Shown here piece after piece: positions 37,601 through 51,500 of a DNA stretch of 64,000 nt. This DNA comes from Primula veris. Taxonomy: Eukaryota > Streptophyta > Magnoliopsida > Ericales > Primulaceae. The position numbers and the translations under genes are program-made. The notes beneath the pieces are model-generated. The model searched no databases, had not been told where the DNA came from, and worked only from the letters and a program-made list of their open reading frames with translations. How positions within the stretch are numbered: position 1 is the stretch's first letter; each line of letters begins with the position of its first letter. Where the stretch lies: NCBI GenBank assembly GCA_963682055.1, contig OY821749.1, positions 6,188,336 to 6,252,335 on the forward strand, given 5' to 3'.

Positions 37601-38426
37601 GGTTTATGAGACGTGCTAAATTTACATAATTTTATTATATTAACTGAAATAAATAAATAAATAAATAAGGGGTGTCAAAATCGTTTTAAACATATTTTAG
37701 TGAAAAAATATGGTTGAAGATTAAAAAAATCACAATTATCAAAAATAAAGAATTATGGAACGGTTTATGAAAGGTGCCGAATTTACATAATTTGTTATAT
37801 TAAGTGAAATAAAAAAACTAAACGGTGTCAATTCATCAGTTTTAACATATTTTAGCGAAAATACATGTTGAAAATTAAAAAAAAACACAATTATCATAAA
37901 TACAGGTTTATGGAACTGCCGAATATACGTAATTTGTTATAGTAAGCGGAAAAAAAATGTAAGGTGCCAAATTATCGTTTTTAATACTGTTTTAAAAAGG
38001 ACGCTTGGTAGTAAAAAAACTCGATTAAAGCTCGATTTAAAGATTAAAAACTTAAAAATCTTGTTTTTCCACTTTTCCGCTTTTTTAAGGCGAAGCTTAC
38101 ATAAAAGCTTTTTACGGTTGTTTTCATAGTGAAAATAAATGATAAAAAACTAAAAAATTCATAATGATCTGAAACATGGGAGAGTCGTGCATGGCCCTCG
38201 ATGGTATGTATCTAGCTTCACCATGCTCACCTGATGAAAACGAAGGGTCAGCCTTTCCAATCGATGCCTCCGTACAAATCCTCTTTCCCTGCGACGAGCC
38301 TTTGGCTGTTCTCACCGCCAGCTTCTGCATCTCACGGCGCTGGCGGCGGCGTTCTTTGAGCTTCGACGGAGACCGGTTGCCTCTTCGTCTGCCACGTGGC
38401 GTGTTGACCTCCTCGTCGCTCACCAT
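31699..38426 (-). CDS. AHG1: AHG1-type clade A protein phosphatase 2C, copy B (five exons)
   Basis: Exons, in order on the minus strand: 38426-38231, 37579-37404, 35473-35093, 33750-33645 and 32021-31699 (393 codons; GT-AG introns in the same phases as A). All PP2C motifs are present ([36 protein letters not shown] with D318, SSDN with D381). The receptor-lock position is Leu271. Relative to A I count about 12 substitutions and two small in-frame indels (one extra residue early in exon 2, two extra in exon 5). Four of the substitutions are Gly to Glu in the segment before GSTAVV, Val to Leu in exon 3, Gly to Ser near the end, and Asp to Ala in the C-terminal VVVVALKSG. Role as for copy A: repression of ABA signalling through SnRK2 dephosphorylation. 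It converges with A and shares its upstream region, so a recent inverted duplication is likely. Confidence 0.92.
35890..36755. mobile_element. Long-TIR foldback element in intron 2 of AHG1-B
   Basis: Inverted arms of about 200 bp or more: the left arm (CTATTTACATTAACAATTAAG ... AAGTTTAAATTACATTTCAG) is mirrored by the right arm (CTGAAATG-like GGGACTTAAATGGAATTTAA ... CTTAATTG-like CTCAATTGTTAATGTAAATAG). The centre is almost pure A/T. Copy A has no counterpart at this place. Long inverted repeats without coding capacity suggest a MULE-like or foldback element; the class is not resolved. Confidence 0.65.
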
Positions 38427-38469
38427 GATGGTTAGGTTTCACACACTTTGTGTCATCCTAACATCGCTT

Positions 38470-38562
38470 TCGAAGTATATATATGGAAAAGTAGGTATAC
38501 GTGTTTGCATATATGTACTATGTGCTACTTAGAGAAGGGGAGTAGACAGCAACGTGGTTGAT
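38470..38562 (-). promoter_or_regulatory. Proximal promoter block of AHG1-B
   Basis: Mirror of the copy A block: ACGTGG (38552-38557), TATATATA (38476-38483) and the intervening GTATACGTGTTTGCATAT are retained. The start codon is at 38426. Confidence 0.5.
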
Positions 38563-39304
38563 GTTTTGCATTTCCCATAGTTTATTACAAAAACAAACCC
38601 TGTACTTTTATGTTTTTATTGCATGGTATCACTTCGAAGATAGTGATGTGTTTTGTTAGAAAATAAATAAATATTTTTGGGTCCAACATATTTGTTCCTT
38701 TTCATAATTGACAAACATTTTAGTGAATAATAAACCGTACAACGAATAATTACCCATGTACATTTTTATTATATATTTCTTTGTATATGATTATCTGTGC
38801 TCTTATTTTACTCGAAGACAAATCTAGTCAGTTTTATAGGGTCCTTGTTTTTTAAAAATAATATAAAATTTGATTGTTTATATGACTAATTAATTTAGTA
38901 TTTATATTCACGTGTGATGTATGTACTTTGCATGTCGTTCTCAATGGAGTTTTGTAATTAGTTTGACTAATTACTAAATCAATTTTCGAGCAAAATTAGT
39001 TAGTTATAATTTGGCTTAGTTCAGATCGATGTCGGAATTGGTGTTCTCTTCTATGAATTTATGTTTTACCATTGTTGGATAAGACATGCTATTTTCTAAC
39101 CATACTTGACGGTCTTTGTATTTTTAATTTTTTTTTATGGCATTTGTTTTAAGTTATGTATTTTTAATTTTTTTTATGGCATTTGTATTACCAACAGGTT
39201 AAAGTTCAGTTGATTGTTTTTAATACTCTTTTTAATTTTATATCTTGTGTCCACTTTATTATACAATGAAACCGAATAATTATAACGAAAAAAGTAATTA
39301 ATTT

Positions 39305-40330
39305 CTATTAGCGCTTCTCACCCCTATTCCCTGGCCCACCTTTGATTCCTCCTTTTGTCCGATTTCATCCGATTTTAGATCGAATACGGTACCTTTTCTG
39401 ATTATAACTTTTTTGGCATCCGGAGTTTTGATGAGTTTGTGCCAATGGTTGTTTACTGAAATTGCATGTTTGGGCTATCGATATTGGGTTTTTGACTTAT
39501 ATGTTATATTTATATATCGGGTTATACTGTGTTGACACCCCGACGACACTTAAAAGACCGATAAATTAATTACCTTTACGACTTCTCCTTTGTAAATCTT
39601 GGTTATTGATCAGGTATGTGGATTACCTTACTCGTCTTTTCATGAGATCGTCAATGTGCTAGTTGGAAAGTTGTACTTATTTGATGAACTGGGTGCTATT
39701 TGAAAGTTATTTTTGATTTTTTCTAATTTAGTGTTTGTATTATATTTTTTTCGATTCAATCTTTTATGTTGGGGTGGTGGCGGAGCTTGTCTTTATGTGT
39801 TGATGTTGATGATTTGATTGAGTGTTTGGCTTTAATTGACGATTGTGTCGATGGGTAACGACATAATAGGGCATTGGGTTATGTTTGAGTTTCCAGGCAT
39901 TGGACGCGAATTTAGATCGGATAATTAGTGTGATGACACTCCGATTGTGATTATTGAGCCGCGAAAAGTAGAATACTAGATCTTGCCTAAGTTTCTTTCG
40001 TCTGCATCGAGTCCTTTGTTTTGTTATCTTTGTCTTTTTTTGACGTTTCGTCTGTTTTATCTCATTCAATAATATTTCACTGCTATACGTAAATTGTTGA
40101 GATGAGTTATATTTTTATTTACGTCTTATTGGAGTTGATTTCATTTATTTTTCTTGGTAAAGATGCTTTAGGTGAGTTTTTAGAGGTGTGAACCTTTTGT
40201 TGTTATGTATTTTTTATTTATTTTAATAATTTAGAGGTTGTTCCTGTGAAACCTATATTAACGTACATTATTATTTAATAATAATGAACATTGAAAATAA
40301 AAACAAAAAATCTATTATCGGATCGATGGA
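39305..40330. mobile_element. Arm B copy of the 1-kb upstream insertion
   Basis: Mirror of 10670-11695, including the same 101-codon low-complexity frame (40069-39764). It is absent upstream of copy C. Its presence in both arms means it was in place before the A/B duplication. Confidence 0.4.
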
Positions 40331-40650
40331 CAAAACAATAGCTTTACGGTTAGACATAAATTGCGACCTAGCTAACTTTACAGCAGCTCGCTACTAGGAT
40401 GCTTAAGTCTCATAGACTTTCCCTCTATTTTACGTAAAAGTGAGCACGTGTAAATAAATTCTACAATATTTTAAAACAAAATGCTAAACTAGAGAATTAC
40501 TTTCATATTTTATATAATTGTGTTAAAGTCTAAAGCTATATGGACTATATTGTTATTAACTCAATATTTTGTTGGACTAGGTCAGGGGCCCAACTCGATA
40601 ATGGCTGCCCGAAATATACCAGTTTGCCGGTCATGGCATCAATTTGCTAC

Positions 40651-40658
40651 GCCACGTG
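40651..40658. promoter_or_regulatory. Distal G-box/ABRE upstream of AHG1-B
   Basis: GCCACGTG, mirror of the copy A site, 2.22 kb before the start codon, in the conserved block at about 40560-40660. Confidence 0.5.
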
Positions 40659-42824
40659 GATATAGTATTTGAAAAAGACTCTTCTGTATGGTTTCTTTAT
40701 TCCACCGGTTAAATCTCTCAAAATCAATTTCCATTTAATTCCCTTTCCCCTGCTAAATGTCCCTCTTTTTATGTTGCAAAATTTGGGAAAATAACAAAGT
40801 CCACGACGGAATACAAAATTAAGCACTAGTGATTTTTCATCATACATTCATTTTATTTTCTTAGAGTTTGATATGAGTTGTCTCAGTTATGAATGTACCA
40901 TAAATTTGAGTAATTGATCACACAAGGAAAACACATTCGAAGCCAACCACATTTATATATACTAGCATTACGAATAAGATGAAAATATATTAATCATAAT
41001 TTAGAAGAAGAAAACAAAGGAATGGCTGCGATTCATCCCCACATTGGTTTATGTTTATAGTATACTTATCAAGAAACTCTATTTAATATAAGAAACCGCC
41101 GTCTTACTTATTTAATATAGTTTATCAAAATTGAATACTTTAATAAGAGTAATTCCTTTTCAAATAGACTTACACATGTGTAAGTATTCGTAACATTTAT
41201 GTCTTAATTACTAATTCCCAAATATATTTTTGCAATATTTTTTCTATCAATAGTTTTCTTTCCTTATGATATATTTCTCCCTTATATCCTTTTTAGTCCA
41301 TATTTATTTATTGTGTTTCTCATATTGCTTCCTTTTACTGTATGCCAGAATCTTGAGACCTTTTTTTTCTTTTTCGGTAACCTAAATAAAATTATGACTG
41401 TGGTTTAACAACAGTCTTATATATTATACGTACCTTTTATTAACGTAACTAAATGATAAAAGAAAAATTCAACATGTTCTATGAAAGAAATAATTCGAAT
41501 TCGACATATTTACTACATTGTAGTGTTCTTTATGTATATGTAATATTTGTTGTTACCATCCATTTTCCCCCGAAGATTTATGTATAACATTAATTAAATT
41601 TGCTTAACTTTAGCTTTTGATAAGAGCTTGTGCATGATACAAACAACAAACATAACAAACGGTCAAATCGACTCCGTACGAGGGGGTCTCCTCGTTGGTT
41701 TTTGTAGAAAAGTAAATCCGTCATTTATAACAAAAAAAAAATGTTAGTTTATTATCAGATACTCTATTGTTAAAGTAATGGTAAATTAAACGTCGTCAAA
41801 TTTAACAAAACTTTGTTTGTAACAAAATGTATGAGGTAAAATGATATATATTTTTTATTATGATTCCTGGATTTGGTTCAACTATTTTGTGTTATGATGT
41901 ATTTTAATTTGACGACTGTTAAAAATATGTGTGGATGACGGTAAGGGGGGGAATTAGGTGCGTCATCGGACAAAAGAGAAGTAAGCATTAAAGTATTATT
42001 AAATTTTTATTATTAAGCAATGATATATTATTATTTAAAAATTTATTAAATGACACATATGCATATTAAGTTAAATATGCACATTAATTTTAATTTTATC
42101 AATGTTATTTATTTTAATTAAAAATTAATTATTCAAAATATATGACTTATCTATTTTTTCCGTATTATACATTAGCACCAAATTTGAGAAGGATATAATT
42201 TTAGAAACATAGAAATAATTTATTTTATTTTCCACATATTTTTATTTTAAGATTTAATTATAAATAAATGGCTATGTCAAATAAAGCGTGAGTTCAAATC
42301 GAATATTAAGAAAATATGCAGGAAAGACATTTCCGACGTGTCATATCTGGACCACACACGTAAGCTCTTTAGCGCTGGTTTTCTCTTTAATTGCCACGTC
42401 TTTTAGAATCTTCTGAGGGACGAGTCATTTTCGGTGGGGAAATGAAAATATTACTGAAATTTATGATCCATATAGGCCCTACTTTAGCTATAATAACGTG
42501 GGTTTTGTTTATTGGTTCACGTGTTGTTTTCCAATACCATTTTGGCTATCTCTCTAACAGACTTGGTGGGACACGTGTTAATATTTTCAATATATATTGG
42601 ATTGTAACATCACAGCAATTCCTAATTAGTGTTGATTGTTAAAACAATCCAATGTTTCTCTAATATAGACAACTCATAAATTAGTTCAGGGGAAATAAGT
42701 TTGATAAGAGTTGCAGAATAATAGGGGGATATTTTTTTTTCATTTTTTTATTTCTTTCACGATATTTGTTTCCACATACTTCACACTCTTGTCTATGCGC
42801 ACAAACATTGTTGAAATCAAAATA

Positions 42825-43075
42825 AAAAAAATTGATCAACCGTACCGAAAAAATATCGGATGCATTTCAAGTACGTTGCGTAAAAAATAAAAAATGAATT
42901 TATCAATCGTACCAAAAAAGTATCGGATATGTAATCGTGTCAAACTTTTTTACTTACATTTTTTTCATAGTTTTTATTGATCATTGGATTTAATTATTTT
43001 GATCAAATGATCAATAAAAAAATAGGACAGACTAAACTAAAAAAAAAAAAAAAGTACAGCAAAATGTATCCCATT
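42825..43075. other. Arm B-specific replaced stretch
   Basis: Between the conserved CAATGTTGTTTGTGCGC-like flank and the conserved TCTCAAGTGTGAAG-like flank, arm B holds about 250 bp not found in arm A. It includes a repeated motif (CGTACCGAAAAAATATCGG and CGTACCAAAAAAGTATCGG). This may be a small inserted repeat; the class is unknown. Confidence 0.4.
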
Positions 43076-44333
43076 TAGAATGTCTCTCTCTACATTTCTC
43101 AAGTGTGAAGTAATCAAACCAAACATCGATAGAAGTAAACAATGTTGAGTAATTTTTATGTTGCTAGCTAAAGTTAAGGTTCAACAAATTTGATAAGTGC
43201 TGTAAATCTTCGGAAAAAAAGGATGATTATTAGTTTTTTACAATTATGATTCTCCCTGCAACTAACACCACATATACATAAAGAACACTACAATCTACTA
43301 ATGAATACTTATACTTTCAAATTTCAGTTAATTATAGAGTATGTCGAATTTTTCTTTTATCGTTTTGTTACCGTCAAAAAGCTATAATATATAAGACCGT
43401 TTGTAAACCGGATGCGTCTTTTATCTAGGTAACCGAAAATAAATTCCGGCATACAGAACAGGGAAGCATTCCGAGAAACACAATAAATAAACATGGACTA
43501 AAAGGATATATATAAGCTGGAAGAATAGATCATAAGGAAAGAAAACTATTGGTACAATTAACAAATTATGTATATGAAAATATATTTGGGAATTAGTACG
43601 ATAGAAATGTTACAAATACTTACAAATGTGTATCTGTGCTTGAAAAGGAATTACTCCTATTAATTAGTAGTATTATAAAAAAACTGAATTTTGATAAACA
43701 TGCGAGTATGCGGTTTCTTAATAGAGTTGCTTGATACGTATATGATAAACCAGTTGCCGATGAATCACAGCCATTCCTTTTATAAAAAAAATCATTAATA
43801 TTTTCATCTTACTCAAAATGCTAGCTAGTATATATAAATTAATGTGGTTGCTTAGAATGTGTTTTCCTTGTGATCAGCTGCTCAAACTCATGCGTCACGT
43901 ATTCTAGCTAGCTAGTTGAGGGGGGCTATGAACCTGTATAAAATATATAGTCCGTTTGCTGGCAATGGTACATTCATAATTGAGACAACTCATATCAAAC
44001 TCGAAGCAAATAAAATGAATGTACGATGAAAAAATTCACTAATGATTACTTTTTTCTGGCTGTCAATCGTATTGAATGTCTGCCATATAGGATTGTATTA
44101 TTTAGTACTATGAGATGCTCCGCCGTGGAGTTGTCATTTCCCAAATTTTGCAAGGCTCAAAACATAAAAAAGATTAACCAATTGTATTATAGTATTAATA
44201 AAGGACGATTAGCTAGCAGGGCAAAGAGTATTAAATGTTTTTGAGAGATTTGACCGGCGTAAAACTAACCATACATGAAAGTTTTTTTTTCTTCTAGAAT
44301 CAAGTCTTTTTCAAAAAGCTATCTACGTGGCGT

Positions 44334-44341
44334 AGTAAACA
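44334..44341. promoter_or_regulatory. Distal ABRE (TACGTGGC) upstream of AHG1-C
   Basis: Counterpart of the CACGTGGC in A and B. The palindromic G-box is lost by one base but the ABRE core ACGTGGC is kept. It is 1.21 kb before the start codon. Confidence 0.45.
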
Positions 44342-45407
44342 GATGCCATGGTCCGCAAGCGGGTACATTTCGGGCAGCCACTGTCGAGTTGGGCCCACTG
44401 CCCTAGTCCCACAAAATATTGAATTAATTACAATATAGTCCACTTATCTTAACCGAATAATATAAAATACAAAAGTAATTCTTTAGCTAGTTTGCCATTT
44501 TGTTTTGAAAAAATTGTACAATTTATTTACACCTACTCATTTTTATGTGAAATAGAGAGGTAAGTCTCTCAAACTTAAGCATCACATTAGACAATAGTGA
44601 GCTATTATAAAGCTATTGTTTTGTCCAAGAAGTGTAAATGGAAATTAATTGCTTCATTTGTATGATTATAGCCATTAACTTTAATCATAATATACTTACA
44701 TATATTTTATACAGTAGACACAAGATCTTGAATTAAAAGAGTATTAAAAACAATCAAATTAAACTTTAACATTGACGGTAAGACAAACACCATAAAAAAA
44801 AATTGAGGTTATTTTAACAATGACTAAAGATTAAAGTATGGTTATAAGATTAAAATGACGTCTAACAATGAAACAACATAAATTAATTAAAGAAAACACT
44901 AATTTCAACATCTAAACTAAGCCACATTATAATCTTATTTTTCTCGGAAAATAGACTAGCAATTAATGATAACTTTTCAAATATGTGTGACAGTTTTTCT
45001 AATTAAAGACAGATTTGTAACAGGTTTTTACTTTTACTAAATCAACATTATTTCGTTGTATACATCATACGTGAATATAAATACCAAAATAATTACTCAT
45101 AAATAATCAAATAATTGTGTCCATATGATTTATAAAAGACAACAACACTTTAAAATATCATTCCTATCAAAATATGAGCACATATAATCATCCACAAACA
45201 AATAATAGGAATGTAAATGGGTAATTACTCCTTGTATGATTCTAAAACGTTTGTCAAAGTTATGAAAAGACCAAATATGTTGGACCAAAAAATAAAATAT
45301 TTTCTAATAAAACATATTATTATCTTCAAAATTGAGTACATAAATACCATGCGATACAAAAATAAAAGTATAGGGCTTACTATCGTAATAAACTAGGCGA
45401 AATGCAA

Positions 45408-45502
45408 AACATCTACCACGTTGCTCTCTACTCCCGCTCTCTAAGTAGCACATAGTATATATATATGCAAACACGTATACCTACTTTTCCATATATATAC
45501 TT
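45408..45502 (+). promoter_or_regulatory. Proximal promoter block of AHG1-C
   Basis: Contains CCACGT (45416-45421), ACACGT (about 45471) and TATATATA (45492-45499), in the same order and spacing as in A and B despite general divergence upstream. Confidence 0.5.
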
Positions 45503-45554
45503 CCATAGCTATGTTATGATGACGCAACTGTGCAAGTTTCCCAACCTAACCATC

Positions 45555-48500
45555 ATGGTGAGCGACGACGAAGTCAACACACCACGTGGAAAAGGAAGAG
45601 GCAACCGCTCTCCGTCGAAGCTACAGGAACACTGCCGCCACCGTGAGATGCCGAAGCTAGCTACGAAAGGCTCTGGAAAGAGAGTTCGTAAGGAAGCCGT
45701 GGTTGAAAAGCCTGCACCTTCGTCATCCTCAGGTGAGGAGAGAGAAGCTAGATACAGGCCATCAGGGCGCCATGCATGACACTTCAATATGTTTTCGATG
45801 ACTGTGAACTTTTTAGTGTTCGACCATCTATTTTTACTAAAATATATTAAAAACGATGATTTGTCATAAAACTCGTTTGACTATCGGGCTCATGACAACC
45901 CCAATATTTATGATGATTGTGAACTTTTTTAATTTTCGACCATGTATTTTCATTAAATATGTTAAAAACAATTATTTCACATCGGTCATTTTTTATTTCA
46001 CTTAATATAATTAATTATGTAAATTTGATAAACCATTCCTTGTTTCGTCCATTTGCTTCGTCCATGCAGGCGAGGATGATACGGTTATGGTGCCTACTGT
46101 GGGGACCATGTCGGTGTCTGGGAGGTCACGTGAGATGGAGGATGCGGTATGCGTGATGACCGAGCTTTGTCGACCGGTGATATGCCAGAACATGCCTGTT
46201 CACTTCTTTGGGGTTTACGACGGACATGGTGGTCCTCATGTAATATTTTACATCACTCAACACATTTTTTGTCCCTACAGAACTGTGTGTAACTTTAATC
46301 CCAAAATTTTCATATATAAATTTTCAAAATAAGATCTTTCAAAAGATAATCAGGTTACAACTGGTTGATGAAATTTTTGAATAGTCCATTTCAGCAACTT
46401 AGATATAGGAAAAAATTACAAGTTTAAATTGCATGTATTTTCGTAAAAACACTAATTTGGGACGGATGGAGTATATATTTAGTATAAAACCAGCTAACCT
46501 TAATTAGCATAGCAATCCTCGACCGTTGTTTCCTTTTTGTAGGGTGACGTTTGATAGTCAAGTTTTGAGCTTAAACTGTTGAGTTGTGGAGCCAAATGTA
46601 TTTTGGTCATTCACTAATTATCTCATATCACTAATAATTGTAATAAGAGCCACTATGGTTTCTATATAATGTTTCACCTATCTTATATTTTGATCATCAC
46701 ATATTCTATTCAAGAGACAATATTGTAAAGAGAGAGTTCTAGTTGTGAGAGAACCATAGATTTGTGATCAAGCTAGATTACGTTTGTAATACTCCTTATA
46801 ATATATATGTACCAGTGCCACGTGTAGCGGTCCGGAGACGTAGCCATCGTTTGGTAAACTCCGTTATCAAATTGTGTGTGTACGGTTTTGTATTTATGTA
46901 TTTCTTTAAGCTCGCCTGATTTTCTAACAAGTGGTATCAGAGCCCGAGGTTTGCAGAACTAAGCTCGAAAATCGGGAGGAAAATCATGGCAAAAGAAGAC
47001 AGATGCGCACATGGGATCGAGAAGTTCGACAAAAAGGACTTCGTATTCTGAAGAATGCAAATAGAAGACTATATGTACGGGAGGAAGATGCATCAACCAT
47101 TTCTTCTCGAGGATAGGCCGGCCACGACCACGACCACCGAGGAGGCGTGGAAACTCTTAGACCGACAAGTGTTGGAAGTGATCCGACTAACACTATCTAG
47201 GAGCGTGGCACACAACATCGCAAGAAAGACGACGACGATGAGGATGATGAAGGTCCTCACCGACATGTATGAAAAATCATCCGCAAAAAACAAGGTACAT
47301 CTCATGCGTAAGTTGTTCAACCTACGCATGACTGAGAACACACTTGTCGCAAACCACGTAAATAAGTTCATCGATACCGTAAATCAGTTGGATGCGGTTG
47401 AGATACCTTTTGAAGACGAGGTAAGAGCTCTAATATTGCTAGCCTCTCTACCGAACAGTTGGGAGTTCTTGCGAGCTGCTGTCAGTAACTCAATTGGAAA
47501 GGAGAAGCTGACTTACAACGGCATCCGAGATCAAATACTCGCTGAGGAACTTAGGAGACAAGATATGGGTGAATGCTCAAATGATGGAGCAGACTTGAAC
47601 GTTGGTTCAAGATACCGGGATAAAGACATATTGGACGAAAGAGGTCGTTCGAAATCCAGAGGTAGAAGAGGGCAGAGCTGAGGTGGCAAAAATAGCGATC
47701 GAAGTAAGAAGAATCTTCGATGCTATAACTGCCAGGGTATGGGGCACTTCGCCCATGAGTGCAAGCAGCCGAAGAAGGAAACCGACAGATGTCATGTGGC
47801 AAATGTTGCGAGCGACGAGGATTCGGGTGACTGTTATGGGTAATTTCGGTAAAGTGTATCTAGCCGACGGAGAAGTGTTGGATGTTGTTAGAATGGGCGA
47901 TGTGAAGATTCGCATTCCAAATGGTTCGGTATGGATGCTAACGAAAGTGAGGCATGTTCCGAGGTTGACCAAGAATCTGATCTCAGTGGGTCAACTCAAT
48001 GCAGAAAGACACTCCATTTCGTTCAGTAATGGAGCTTGGAATGTTTCACGATGAGCTATGGTGATAGTCCGAGGGAGCAAGGTCGGTACACTGTACATGA
48101 CGACCGATGAGGAGTGTACAATTGCGGCAGCTGTGTCGCAAAACTGCTCGGAACTGTGGCATCGACGTTTGTGTCACATAAGTGAGAAGGGGATGAAGGT
48201 GTTAGCAAAGGACAGCAAACTTCCAGGCTTGAAGTCTGTCAACCTCAACATGTGTGAATGTTGCATCTTCGGGAAGCAAAAGAATGTGAGCTTCCAGAAA
48301 GGTGGAAAAATTCCTAAGATGGAAAAGCTAGCATTGGTCCACTCCGACTCACTGGGAGGATCTCAGTACTATGTGACCTTCATCGACGATTCGATGAGAA
48401 AGACATTGATCTATTTCTTGAAACACAAGTCTGAAGTGTTTAAGAAATTTCAAGAATGGAAGGCCATGGTCGAAGTAGAGACCGGGAATAAATTGAAATG

Positions 48501-51500
48501 TTTGAGGTCTGATAACGGTGGAGAGTACATTGATGCGAAATTCGTAGTGTTCTGTGCTCAAAGAGGCATTCGGATGGAGAAGACCATCCGAAGAACGCCG
48601 CAACAAAATGGTGTGGCCGAGCGAATGAACCGAACAATCAATGAGCATGCTAGGAGTATGAGGCTGCAAAGTGGTCTGCCCAAAGCCATGTGGGCACATG
48701 TAGTAAGCACGACTGTTTATCTCATTAACCGCGGACCCTCAGTGCCATTGGAAAAGAGAATTCCCGAGTAAGTCTCGATAGGAAAGACTGTATCTTATGA
48801 ACACCTGCTAGTGTTCGGTTGTCTGTCATATATTCACGTCGACACAAACGAGCTTACCAAGCTTGTCTCAAAATCCAAAGTTTGTTACTTTGTGGGGTAC
48901 GGTGGATCTGAGTTCGGATATCGCTTCTGGGATGGTCAAACAAAGAGGATCATTCGCAGCAAAGATGTCATCTTCAACAAAAGCATTTTGTATAAAGATC
49001 GACAAAATACGGTGGTGGAAGAACACGCGCTCCCGACCGAGGAAAGTGGTACAGTCGACATGAATGTGCTTCCAAGAATGGAGTTGGAAAATGATGAAAA
49101 TGAGCCAGTGGTCCTCTACAACCTACCAGCACATGCTGAAGAGGACGAGGAATTGCCCCAAACTTCTCAACCTGAATTGGTCCGAGGATGTCGCGAAAGG
49201 AGACCCACTATCTGATACTCTCCTTTCCTGCATTACATATTACTCAGTGATGCAGGCGAGGCCGAGAGTAGAGAGGAAGCACTGGAGTTGAAAGACTCGA
49301 GCAAGTGGGAGTTCTCCATGAAGGATGAGATGAAGTCACTGAAGGATAATGTAACGTGGTGTTGGCCCCGGTGCGGCTAATCCTTAGAGGGGGGGTGAAT
49401 AAGGATTTGGCGATTTTCGCCTAATTAAAATTCTATGCAACTAACCACCCAACTTATGCAATTCTAAGGTTAAGCGTTTTAACAAGAGTTAATAAATTGC
49501 TAAAATAACTAAACGCAAGCAATAAATATGCAAGAATATAAGTTGCGGAAAGTAAAAGCAAGAGAAGAAAATGACACCGTGATTTATAGAGGTTCGGCAA
49601 ACGCGCCTACGTCCTCTTCTCGGTACTACCGAGTATTTCACTAAAATGTTTCTTCCGGATTTTACAAACCCTATCGAGCTCAATTGACCGATTGGCTCAC
49701 CCTCTACCCGAGGTTCCTACTCTTGATACAAGTGCAAGAGAACACGACTACGAGTCTACGACTCCCCCTCAATTTATGAGTACCCGAATGAAAAACCTAG
49801 AGCTTTTAAGCTTCACTTGCTTACAAAGCCTCTACCCGTTCACTCGCTCACAATTGAGTTTATAAAACACTCGATACAAATTTTGTTACAAAAATGTAAC
49901 TACACTCACTATTCTAATTGCTTCTTAAAGGGCTAATTGGTGAGTTGTTGATGATGATCGAGCTTGAATCTCTTTCTCGTTGATTTCCTTCTTTCTCGAA
50001 TATATTCACCAAAATGGTGATTTTTAGGGTTTTTATGAGAGAGGTTGAAGGATGATGTTATGTATGATCATTGGTTATTTGGGAGAGAGATTGGGTTGGT
50101 TTTTATATCAGCAAAGTCTGTTTGTGCTGGATATGACCGTTGGAAGTTTTAAGCAACTTTCCAGAATAAGCTGAAAAGCTGTTTTCGAAATCTGTAGAAA
50201 ACGATCGGTCGTTTTCTACAGTCGATCGGTCGTTTTCCAGAAAATGATCGGTCGTTTTCTGAAAACGATCGGTCGACTTTTCGACCTGCTCACTGGAAGA
50301 ATTTGGACCAAAAACGATCGGTCGTTTTTGTACAGTCGATCGGTCGTTTTTGTCCTGATCTCGTTAACCTTCGAATGCTTGTATCTTCTACGTTTTAGCT
50401 CCGAATTTGGTTCCGCTTGAACCGTTGGCTTCGTTTTCGAATGCTCTTTCTTTTTAAAGACCTGAAATATACATTTACTCTTTTTGGAAAAGATCAAGCA
50501 TTATTTCATTGAAATATAAAATCATTAATTTATAATCATACTTATAATCAAAATCAATTATTGAACCCATGTTCAACAATCTCCCCCATTTTGATTATGA
50601 CAAAATAATAATGATTTTACAAGAAAAATATCTCCTTCATTTTAACAAAACGCATTTCCTCGAAATATATCATTTTTCTCCCCCTTTGGCATTATCAAAA
50701 TGCAATCAATAATAAAAAATATGGGGTTATGTGAAGGGTTTTCAAAGAAAAACCAAAACATGAAAAATGTTATTATTATGCATATACCCACCTAATCACA
50801 TATATGTAGACATAAATGAGTAGAGTATACCGAATATGTGACGGTGAGTCCGCTCGCTAATGGCATTTGCATTGAGCGTTGCCGATTCCAAATAGGTGGT
50901 ACCATTTGTTGGTATGCCTCCCACCTTTGTCGATCAACGACACTTCATTCTTGATAGTGGAGTCGATCTTCTTGACTTCCACGGTTTTTGCCGGTGTTGC
51001 CAACCACTTGTTGATTTTCTCCTTTTGAATGGAGATACCTACAACACAAGATTTGCCATTTGGTACCCAATTTCTTTTGGGTCCGACATTGTTAGTGGCT
51101 CGGGTCTTTACTACCCATTTCAAATCGCTTCTACTAACACGGAAACGATAAGGGCATCTAGAAGAAATATGCTCATTTCTACTACAATGCACACAATGCT
51201 TAGACTTTTTAGTATAACGAGAGTTATACGAAGTTTTGGAAAGGGTTTTTGGAGTATCCAATTTGGTTTTAAAACCTATACCTTTCCTATCATTAAAAGA
51301 TTTTTGAGAAATCTTGGAAGTACTCCCTTTTGTAAAAACAACCTCTTGTTTAGGTGGAATACGAGTTGTAGAAAAATTAGAGGCTTTAACGAAGCGGGTT
51401 TTGTTTGAAGTAGAACCAATGCAATCAAAACCTAAGCCACTCTTATCATTGAAATCTTTTTGACAACTCAAAATGTTATCTAAAACGGTTTTACCCTTAG

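Larger units (their letters stand above)
31553..43150 (-). repeat. Arm B of the large inverted duplication (AHG1-B unit)
   Basis: Mirror image of about 8180-20350. Coding parts differ from arm A by about 3% at protein level and upstream parts align almost continuously (for example 38427-42650 with 8670-12577). It carries its own changes: a 1.3-kb deletion in intron 3, a long foldback insertion in intron 2, and a replaced stretch at 42825-43075. Confidence 0.8.
43200..45554 (+). other. Upstream region of AHG1-C
   Basis: More diverged counterpart of 9430-12577, recognised through anchors such as CATAAAGAACACTACAAT (43276), GTGGCGTAG (44337) and AAACACGTATACC (45468). It lacks the 1-kb insertion of A and B. 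No gene is seen. Together with the B upstream region it forms the 7.1-kb divergent interval between the two start codons. Confidence 0.6.

Noticed and set aside
50896..51408. 170-codon frame on + inside the inner element
   Set aside because: Antisense to the 744-aa Gag and without known motifs.
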